DNA of 64,000 nt. Origin: Larimichthys crocea. Lineage: Eukaryota; Chordata; Actinopteri; Sciaenidae. Both the position numbers and the translations under genes were made by a program. Location: assembly GCF_000972845.2 (NCBI RefSeq), contig NC_040025.1, forward strand, positions 18,717,399 to 18,781,398, given 5' to 3'. Of this stretch, positions 46,288 to 54,944 are shown piece by piece (the stretch's first letter is position 1; every line of letters begins with the position of its first letter). A model generated the notes under the pieces. The model ran no database searches. It saw only the letters and a list, made by a program, of their open reading frames with translations, and had not been told where the DNA came from.

Positions 46288-49200
46288 GTGAGTTGTCAGA
46301 GTGGCTTTAACTCTCCCAGGAGACTTTTTACAAGTTGATATATAATATCTGTAATAACTGTAAGTCTTCTGTTTTCATAAGAGACGTGTTTGATATCAGA
46401 CAGGTCTGGCATTAAGGTGTAAGTCTTTTATTTTTAACTGTATTCAGCGGTCTCTTCAAGTTTATCATTTGCATTGATCTTTACCAAACGCCAGGAGTGC
46501 TGTGTGAAAGTGAAACACAGATGTTATTCTTCTTATTGTCTTAATGTCAGCCTCTAACAGTACCGCCATTGTGATTTATTTTTATTTTTTATTTTTTTTT
46601 GCTGCACGATTTAAGCTTTCCTATCTGTGAAGATCACCAACGAGCTGTGTGCAGAAACATTTCCATCGTGTTCAAACTTGCAGCAGCTCAACATGAAAAG
46701 TCAGTGAGTCTCTGCTGTGCTGCTCATTCCTAGGACGCCAGTCAGCAGGCGTTGCCCAGATCACTACACTCTTCAGGAATGGACTCTTCTGTCCATTAGA
46801 TGTGTTTATATTTGTGCATCTCGGAGATATAGATGTATTATTGCTTTACAGGATGCTTTTTTCGTGTTGATTTAAGTGTGGCACAGTACTGAAATGTGCA
46901 TCCATCGCTCACCTATAGTGCACAAGTCTGACATTAGGCTGGCAGAGGGGAGCAAGCAGGACTCAATAGGAAGAGCATGAAAGAGGAGATGAAGCTTCAC
47001 TGGTCTGACTTGTTTTGAAGTACATATCTGGCGGCGAGTTGTTACCGCCTTAATTATTCAGCTTATATACAGTCTAAGTAAATGGTAAATGGACTGTACT
47101 TATATAGCGCCTTTCTAGTCTTCCGCCCACTCAAAGCGCTCTACACTACATATCTCATTCACCCACATTCATACACTGATGGCATTGGCTACCATGCAAG
47201 GTGCCAACTGCTCATCAGTTTGCGGATCTAACCATTCATACACATTCACACACCGATGGCACAGCCTTCGGGAGCAATTTGGGGTTGAGTGTCTTGCCCA
47301 AGGACACTTCGACATGCAGACCGCAGGAGCCGGGGATCGAACCGCCGATCATCTGATTAGTGGACGACCCGCTCAGCCTGCGAGCCACAGCCGCCCGCTA
47401 AGGAATGGTTGTCCTGATTATTTTGCAGTGAACTATGGCTAGAGTCTTAAAGTTATCACACGGTGGCACTAAATCAATAAATATTCACATGAGATATGTA
47501 AAGTCGTATCACCTCTCTGTTCTTTCCACAGGACGCGAGTTCCTCGGGTTCAGCCCCAGTGAGCCGGTCACGGTGGTCCTAGAGGATGATGGGACGATAG
47601 TAGAGGATCAGTCCTACTTTCTGTGTTTACCCTTAAACACAAAGTTCATGCTGTTGCATGAAAAAGAGACGTGGTCTCCGGTTCGCAGGAGTAAGTCTTT
47701 CTCCTTGAGATTTGTCTACAGTGACACAGCCTTGTGTTTTGGTACTAATCTACTTTTCATTGCAGTGGATGGTGGCACAGCCTGGATGGCCAGGGATTCT
47801 ATGTTGCTGGAGGCTGATAGTGTGGACGCAGCCAGTGCTGCAGCACCCTGGTGGGACCTGTCTCAGCAGCTGAAGCATGACCTTGCCAGCATCATCCTCA
47901 TGTCTGAGGCAGACTTACAGGTACCAATATTATTCCTCTATTTCACAGACAGTGTGCGCTGTCATACCTATACAAACCACGATGAGGAAGTCATACTACT
48001 TTCCTCAGTTGTCACAGTCACAGCTTTGTCCTGTTACTGGATGTTATCAGTAGGAACCTACAGGGTTGAGTTTGCGTGTCAAAAACATGTTATGGAAATT
48101 ATTGAGAGAGAGACTATCATTGGTTTTGGTTGTACTTAAATTACACCAGCCATATCATTTAGGCTGAAATGTGTAACTTCTGCCTTGTGACGTTCTTTCC
48201 TTCATTAGTTAGAGAAGGTCACGGTAAAATGTCATTTATCTTAGTCACTTGTGCACTTTAAAAACCTCATTCAGTTCGTTTGAGGCCAGCATAGACCCTG
48301 AAAAAGCCATAGTTGAACACAGGCAAATTTTGAAAAGATGTCTGCTTATCTGCGAGACTGTCAGCTTCTTTTATTTTGTCATTATTTGTCATTGCTGTGA
48401 CTTTGAAGCACCACGAATGTTGTCAAATTTATATTATATTATTGCCTTAAGTATAATTTGTGTCACTTCCTGTTTCAGGCCCTAGTAGACGCCCCATGCG
48501 CTGAGCTGGCCACTGCTATGGGCTTCCAAGAGAAGAAGGCAGCAGAACTGCAGGAGACACTGCAGACGGTTTTGGACCGACGAGAGGAGGAGAGGCAGTC
48601 CAAGGAGCTCCTCCAGCTGTATCTCAAAGCTTCGGAGAAAGAGGACAGACAGCAGGAAGAGCCAAGTCAGCCCAGCCAGGGAGGTAAGGATGTATCATTA
48701 TGTGGTGGTTTTCATTTTTACAATATCCTAAATAAAGATCTAGAACATTTTATTCTTGGTTTAGCCTGTCATAGTTTGGTTTCATAGTTTATACTTTGGC
48801 TTTTTGACACAATATAAAATATGTGATACGCTGCTACTTTTGGTTAGAAAGTCTTTTTTCGTTTGTGTGTTTCAGTTGGGTCAAACAAACTCTGCAGAAG
48901 AGTATTTCTAACTTTGTAGAGTATTTCAAAGAAATGACAGTCAAGAAAGTTTTAGAAATATGGTCGCTTTAGGATTATTAACTCTGCAAGTCTTAATATG
49001 TCTTTTGAAGAGGCAACAGTCTGTTAGATAGAAAGTCTCAGAGTCTGTTGATAACACTATAATATCTGACACTGATGCCTGGCTCTTGACTTTTGCTCTG
49101 ATGGTCTGTTTTAGTAATAATCTTTTTTCTTTGATTTGTTTTTAAGCTTTAATGTGTTGTTTAGGTTATTAGTTTCCAATTATCATGAAAAAAGTTGCTT

Positions 49201-50902
49201 TCTAAAAAGTAAAAATAAAAAGTCTCAGTCTTAAAATGCTAGACAAATAAAATTAATAGCTATGATCATTTAACATACAACATCCAGCGAAGTCATTAAT
49301 GTTATCCTATGCTTGTGTAGCCCTGCAGCAAGGAAGTAACCTAAAATCTGCTTGTTCTGTGGATAATGCTGAACCTCAATCAGCAATGTCAGGCTTACAC
49401 ATTTCTGAGAAATATTGAATTGTTGATAAATATTCATGTATATATATATATATATAGCTACCTGTAGGTTTTTATTTAAAAACTAAAAATGCTATTTGTA
49501 TTCAACAGATCAATATTTTAATCTAAATGTTACCATGGATGACTCATGAATCAAACAAAACAAAATATATAATAATAATATAAAATGCAGATGATGAAAA
49601 CTACTGTAGATGTTTTTTCTTAAATCCTTTTTTTTTTTTTTTTTTTAAATACATTGCAGTGAAAACACCTCTTGATAAACATGATAGCTCATAAGAGCTG
49701 TGCTTGTGCCTTTTGGTCACTAGATGGAACCATTGTTGTGTCTGAATAATCTCACTTCACCTAGCTCACCTATTTGCTTACAAAACAAATGATCCTGAAT
49801 GAGAACCCATTTTATCGAATCAGGAGCCGGGGACGTGGACGTTCCAGATGGGATGGAGGTGGAGTCCGCATCCGGTTTCATGTCCAGGACACTGATGGTC
49901 CTGAAAGGCAAGACAAGCCCAGAGACCAGACTGTCCACTGAGGATCTGCAGGTAGTCCACTCGCACAACAGATCCAGTCTGACTTTAAAAATCTGTTGCA
50001 GATGAAAATACCTTTTAAATTTGACTTATGACTAATTGACTAATTTGATATACATACATACGTATGCATATACACATACATTGTATATATCCACAAATGC
50101 CTCAGAGCATTCAGTCCTAATAAGTTTGTACATTTAAGTTTATAGATTTAGAAAGACCTGAGCAGCCAAGGTGCATTTATATATCACGATAATGAGGGGC
50201 CACTCTTGCCCTTTATCTCATTATATTCTATACCCTTCCTTCTGACACAAGGCTCACACTCTAGTGAGTCTTATAAGCAGCTGTAAAATTGATGAAGCAA
50301 TTACATAAGACTGACACAGCACATCCATACTGTATTAGTGATGCCGTTCTGTTATATAAACCAAGGGGTAAATTTGAAAACTTCAGCTAGAATGCAGGTG
50401 TTAGGTCATTTTGTCCACTCGCATTTGCATAACCAAGGAGCAACTTTCAGTATAATTCAGTACAATACACCAACAATGGCCTCAAATCAATTATTCTCTG
50501 ACACAGTTGCAACAAAAGCTGCTTCACATATAAGCTGAACATTGGATATCATTTATAATAATAGACTGTGTGTTTGAACAGTTTGTACAGTACATGTGTA
50601 TGTAAAATGATGATTAAAAGATCTCACATGTTCACATTTCCAGTGTTTAAATGGAAATTTTTCCCATGTGTCTCTAGATGGTAGTGAGCCGAGGGGTGGA
50701 CGCTATGGAGCAGGTGCTGGGCTTGGGCAAAACAAAGACGACTGCTCTGCTGCAGGCCTGCGAAGCCGAGCTGACCAAACGTCTCCAGCAGGTTCAGGCC
50801 GTTCAGTCCATTAGGAGCAGCACACAGCCTGACAGCACCCAGCAGTCCAGTAAGATGAGTACGGAGGAGGATGTAGACACTCCAGCCCAAGGCAGCAACT
50901 AA
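46197..50902 (+). CDS. dffa: DNA fragmentation factor subunit alpha (ICAD/DFF45)
   Basis: DFFA is the chaperone and inhibitor of the apoptotic nuclease CAD/DFFB; cleavage by caspase-3 releases the active nuclease. Six exons (46197-46287, 47532-47690, 47766-47920, 48479-48683, 49824-49951, 50678-50902) join in frame to 320 residues plus stop; human DFFA has 331. Residues about 4-83 are a CIDE-N domain, with DGTIVEDQSYFLCLPLNTKF close to the human text. QQLKHDLASIILMSEADLQ and LLQLYLKASEKE match the central helices. The C-terminal domain ends with QACEAELTKRLQQVQAVQS. DxxD motifs sit where human caspase sites lie: DSVD at 101-104 and DVPD at 209-212. The stop is TAA at 50900-50902. A hAT relic ends about 250 bp upstream of the ATG. 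Confidence 0.95.
47081..47396 (-). mobile_element. tRNA-derived SINE-like repeat in dffa intron 1
   Basis: Read on the minus strand it begins GGGCGGCTGTGGCTC, holds a B-box-like GGTTCGATCCCCGG near 47336-47349, then CCTTGGGCAAGACACT, and ends GCGCTATATAAGTACAGTCC and ATTTACCATT. This architecture is a common fish SINE-type family. A partial relative in the other orientation is at 58650-58853. Confidence 0.7.
47532..47690 (+). CDS. dffa: dffa coding exon 2 (CIDE-N core)
   Basis: This 159 bp exon encodes residues 31-83. PVTVVLEDDGTIVEDQSYFL is diagnostic of the CIDE-N fold of DFFA. The acceptor is TTCCACAG and the donor GTAAGT; both ends are phase 1. The following intron is only 75 bp and has no in-frame stop. 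Confidence 0.96.
47766..47920 (+). CDS. dffa: dffa coding exon 3 (first caspase-site region)
   Basis: This 155 bp exon encodes residues 84-135. DGGTAW is identical to human, and DSVD at 101-104 lies where human has DETD. QQLKHDLASIILMSEADLQ follows. The acceptor is TTGCAG and the donor GTACCA. Confidence 0.95.
48479..48683 (+). CDS. dffa: dffa coding exon 4
   Basis: This 205 bp exon encodes residues 136-203 plus one base. LVDAPCAELA and LQTVLDRREEERQSKELLQ match human LVDAPCSDLA and LQQVLDQREEVRQSKQLLQ. The acceptor is GTTTCAG and the donor GTAAGG. Confidence 0.95.
49824..49951 (+). CDS. dffa: dffa coding exon 5 (second caspase-site region)
   Basis: This 128 bp exon encodes residues 204-246. 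It contains DVPD (209-212) at the place of human DAVD, and LSTEDLQ matching human LSSQDLE. The acceptor is AATCAG and the donor GTAGTC. Apart from these points the segment is poorly conserved, as in other vertebrates. Confidence 0.87.
50678..50902 (+). CDS. dffa: dffa coding exon 6 (C-terminal domain, stop)
   Basis: This 225 bp exon encodes residues 247-320 and TAA. KTKTTALLQACEAELTKRLQ matches human KTETVQEACERELALRLQQ. The acceptor is TCTCTAG. The tail is polar, as in human. Confidence 0.93.
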   Translation: MVVSRGVDAMEQVLGLGKTKTTALLQACEAELTKRLQQVQAVQSIRSSTQPDSTQQSSKMSTEEDVDTPAQGSN

Positions 50903-51221
50903 GCAGAGGCTTCACCTGAGCAGAGACTGATAAGAGTTCACACTACCTGCCTCAGGGTCAGTAGAATCGGATATATCCCATGGTACTGATAATATCCATG
51001 ATGCTGGAATCCATGAATGTTAATGATGTTGACGTTTTGTTAAACTTGCAAACCACTTGAATGCTTTTGCCTCAAGATGGAGAAGAGTGATTTGCACAAG
51101 TCATGTTTATCAAAGAAATGTTAGCATTGACCACCAGCATCAGCTTTTTATTGGCTCCTTATTTTGATGCGTGCCATGCTGTGAAAATAATCACACAAAA
51201 ATATCCATGTGAAACCTAAAG

Positions 51222-51760
51222 CAATAGATTAACATTTTGGCAAGTGCACTTATCCGCTTTCTTGCTGAGAGTTTGATTAATATGAAACTAGGGAATATGA
51301 AGCTGGAGCCAGTAAGCTTGACGTACCATAAAGACTGCAAATGGAGGGAAATGGCTTGCATGGCTCTGTCCAAAGGTAGCAAAAACCACCTACCAGCACC
51401 TTGTTGGCTCAACAATTAAGACCTCATGCCTTTGTAGTTTCTGCTGGTTGTCTAGCAACTTCAGTGCGATGATAAAACTCCACGAAATCAATACAGCCGA
51501 CCAAGTTGTTGTTGCAGTGGTCCTGCATATAACCTCTCATAGAACATTAAATAACATTTTAATAAATAAGCTTCATGGCTGCTAGTAGGTGGATTTTGTT
51601 ACCTTTGCACAGAGCCAAGCTGGCAGTTCCCCCCTGTTTACAGTCTTTATGCTAAAATATGCTGCGCCAGCTTCATATTTAACAGACAGAAATGAGAGTG
51701 GTACCAATCGCATCTAATGAAAATAAGTAGATATGCCAAAATGTGAAACTAATACTTTAG
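51222..51760. mobile_element. Long inverted-repeat (foldback) element
   Basis: The left arm (about 51222-51400) and right arm (about 51585-51760) are reverse complements with divergence. Shared text includes ACATTTTGGCA, TATGAAGCTGG, CATAAAGACTG, GGCTCTGT.CAAAGGTA and CCACCTAC. The spacer is about 180 bp. The arms match a family I remember as widespread in fish genomes. It has no coding capacity. Confidence 0.65.
51561..51566 (+). terminator. Candidate dffa polyadenylation signal
   Basis: AATAAA lies about 660 bp after the dffa stop codon, inside the foldback repeat at 51222-51760. Another copy is at 53106-53111. No transcript evidence is available to choose between them. Confidence 0.25.
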
Positions 51761-52769
51761 GGTTTTTTATAAACTGTTACTGTTGAATCATCTTCCCAGT
51801 ATTATTGTTTACATTCTGTTCCACCTTAAACACTGCCAAGACAGAAGACGTGCACTGCTTTTTAATTTTAGAAACTTAGGCTAAATAATGATAAGAAATA
51901 TAATTTGAACTGGCACAGTACAGAGGCTTGCCACAAGTGACAAATTTTTGTGCTTGTTCCAAATAATTTAAATGTGCTGCTCCTGAAAAGGACAGTACAC
52001 GTATAGGGTATCTTTAAGTTGAGAACCAGGTTGTTCCTGTGCCTCATAACTCCCTCTTGTCATCTTTCCCAGTGACTCCTGCAAAAAGTCGGCTTTACTA
52101 GATTATCAGTAGACTCATAACAACATATCAATTTTTATGTTGTGATGAAAATGTCAAAAATATTTTTATAAATATAAATATTTTTCTAAATATACACTTG
52201 CCTAAATTTTACCTTTCCATTTTGTACCACAGTCTGTGTCATTACATTATTTGGTGTGTGACCAATTAGGGAATCTCTTCATGGTAGAATAAATAGTTAA
52301 AAAAAATACCATAAATGAGTGCAGGAACTCTTCACCCAAGGCACAATCCCAAAGTAACCTGGACAGCAGTACATTAGAGTGACAACTTTGTGTAAAAGTT
52401 AAATTTGCAATGGTAAATGTGCCGATTTGCATGGGAAACACTACCTGATCAGATATTATATTATATAAGGTTATATAACATAAGGTTTATCACTTCATAC
52501 ATGCAATTCTACCTGAACACATGGATGACATTATGGATAAGAGGGACAAAGCTACACCTTTGAGTTACATAGAACCAGTATTTCTGGATGAAAGAAACCA
52601 TCTATTATATACCATTATTATCAGTCGAGTGTGTATAATGTGTGCAGTCCTGTGTGGCTTATAGGTCATGTGGAACATAGTCTTTGTCATGTCTGTCACC
52701 TCATCATCTATCACTTGAACAGGAAGGGTTCCCCATTAGGGAAGAGATCAAGATGTCACTACCAGCTCA

Positions 52770-52828
52770 TTCTTTCACAATCAGAATCAGAAATACTTTA
52801 ATAATCCCAGGGGGATATTATTTAAATC
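52770..52828 (-). mobile_element. Non-LTR retroelement 3' tail
   Basis: On the plus strand: AATCAGAATCAGAAATACTT, TAATAATCCCAGGGGGATAT. Read on the minus strand this is a CCCTGGGATTATTAAAGTAT tail followed by TTCTGATTCTGATT repeats, a common fish LINE end. Confidence 0.55.
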
Positions 52829-54423
52829 CTTTCGAGATCTATTTACTCCATATTGTGTTTATGTTCTGCAAAAAGCGTGAGCCTCAACATGGCCAACAAT
52901 TTTACCAAAAGTAACGTGTCACTCTGATGTTTTATTACCATGAATTAATTGTCATGTCAGTTCCCCAATACATTCCCATTTTGTATTTAATTTAAACACA
53001 TATGTTACAAGGGGAAGTTGTATATGACTGTACAGTACGTGATTTAAGGTGCCTTTTCTAAACATGTTAAATGGTCCTAGGAGGGTTGTTTTTTTGTTTT
53101 TTTTAAATAAAACAAACTCACCCTCAGACCTTTGACAGAACTGTTGTATTTGCCTTATTGACTTTTTTTTATTAATACAATTAAACACATGTAGAAATAT
53201 GCAATGACGTACCACTGACAATGAAACTGACTGACAGACAAACTCCTCTGAAGACTGAATCAAAATAGTGTTTTTGTTTTTCTGTGTAAATTTAAAATAC
53301 CTTTAAAATACTGGTTAATACTTACTGTTCCAAAGTCAGAAACATTATTTTTTCTTTTTAAAACTGTATATCACTCTCCACACATACTGGATTCATACAC
53401 ATGATGCAGGGTTGTCAACAAAATAGTGATGGGCTCCAGCTGTAAGTCTATTGGCTGCATGCTGCTGTTAGATATTTTCCAGCTGTTGGTTAATGGGTTT
53501 CATGGTGTGCGTAATTCCTGTGGAATTAGCTCCAACTAGGCTGAACAGATAGAAGTGAGTGGGCTACGGGAGAAGTCGATTCATGTGTCACACTGTCTCT
53601 GTGAATTAAATTGTGAGTTACCAGTACTCAGGTAACAACTGGGTGTTTGCTCTGCAGTTGCCCTGAGGACTGTCAGGGCATTTCATGCCACAAACAAATC
53701 TTATCCTATGTGGTCAGATGACTTTCAGAGAAATCATGTCCACCTAAGACCTTATGATGCTGTTGAGTTGCAAATGCCAAGGTGATGTAAGGGTCAGTGC
53801 TTTGCTTTGCTAAGTTGTGGTGGCCTTCAAAGCGCAAAGTATGTAGCAGCACAGCAATCCAGTTAACATAATGAGGTTATAAAACAAGTCATAACTTCAC
53901 AAAAAAAGTTGTTGTATTTTGTTGTTGGCCTAATTTCAAGAGACAAAATGGGGAAAAACAAATGAAAAATAAATCAACACAAGTGCGTTTATTTCGCACA
54001 GCCACACAGACAGGCGTGCTCTTTTTCCCCACTTGTCGGGCACAGATGGAGGAAACGTCACTGAGTGAATGCGAAAGTGTCAAATGAGAGGCAATTTGGT
54101 GGGACTGAAGAACCCTACAATAATGGCTGTTTTGATAGAGGAGTAGAGTTGGGATTGCTCAGAACAAGCTGCATAATGTATGAAGGTTAAACGACTAACG
54201 TTCACAGCATCTTAGACCAGACGGACTGACTTCCACAATGCTTCACGGAATTAATTTATCATTTCCGCCAGAGCATTAAATTCTGTTCCCGTCTTTAGAT
54301 AAAAAAGGGCAAAACGTTTTGCAATCAGCAACAATTTTATTGTGTTTTTTTTTGTGTGTGTGACATTCGTGGCTTCAGGTTCTATGTTGTGGTCATGGAA
54401 AAATCAAAGTATTTAAATGAACA

Positions 54424-54429
54424 TTTATT
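54424..54429 (-). terminator. Candidate polyadenylation signal of MASP-like gene
   Basis: AATAAA on the minus strand, about 345 bp past the TGA stop. A second copy lies at 54336-54341. Both support a real 3' end after CUB2 but are not proof in AT-rich DNA. Confidence 0.35.
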
Positions 54430-54773
54430 TAAAAGTGTTTAAATTACAGTAAGTACAAGTAATTAAGTACAGGCATCTTTGAGTTTTCCTTCCTTTTTAT
54501 AAGTAATGAAACAAGACTTAATACAAACATGATTCAAATAGGATTGTGCTGGTGAGATTATCAGCATCTCACCTGTAACAATTAGAATAAAACTGCTTGA
54601 AAATTGGGAATTAGCTTTCTGGCACTAGGATCATAATTTCATACTAAGGTATCATGAAGATAATGCTTCTGCTAGTCTCATGGTGAAACACAATATCTGA
54701 GATTCATCACAAAGGTTTGGCTGTGTGTAACTGTGTAACATGTTTTTACTGTGTATAACTACACATGAAATGT

Positions 54774-54944
54774 TCATGTCAACGAGCCATCAGTCTTGAT
54801 ACTTGTGTACTTGATCTTCCATCCCTTGTTTTTCCCGGTAGCATCAGATCTGAAAGCAACATGGACTTGGTAACTTCCTGTGTCAATGCGACCTGGTGGA
54901 ATTGATCCACAGAAAGGTCCATACTCCTGTCCAGCTGTTGAAAT
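54774..54944 (-). CDS. MASP-like terminal exon (second half of CUB2, stop)
   Basis: This exon of 171 bp encodes residues 247-302 and TGA at 54776-54774. [10 protein letters not shown] and [12 protein letters not shown] match human HGPFCGKTLP and GDHTGWKIHYTS. The frame continues as IKTDGSLT and stops. A cryptic GTATCA follows TACACAA and could in principle be a weak donor, but no CCP exon was recognised to its left. Confidence 0.85.
   Translation of the reverse strand: MSTAGQEYGPFCGSIPPGRIDTGSYQVHVAFRSDATGKNKGWKIKYTSIKTDGSLT

Larger units (their letters stand above)
50903..54773. other. Intergenic region between convergent dffa and the MASP-like gene
   Basis: It holds the foldback element, a LINE tail, both genes' probable 3' UTRs and AT-rich DNA. 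No CCP- or protease-like reading frame was recognised on either strand. Confidence 0.6.

Noticed and set aside
47330..47360. tRNA gene
   Set aside because: The B-box-like GGTTCGATCCCCGG belongs to a SINE-like repeat; no cloverleaf could be drawn.
47435..48139. 234-residue single-exon gene
   Set aside because: It is dffa exons 2 and 3 read through flanking intron sequence; the conserved text stops exactly at GT-AG sites.
54774..54800. Hidden donor GTATCA after KYT leading to CCP exons
   Set aside because: The donor is weak and no CCP module could be read to its left; kept as a caveat for the truncated MASP-like gene.
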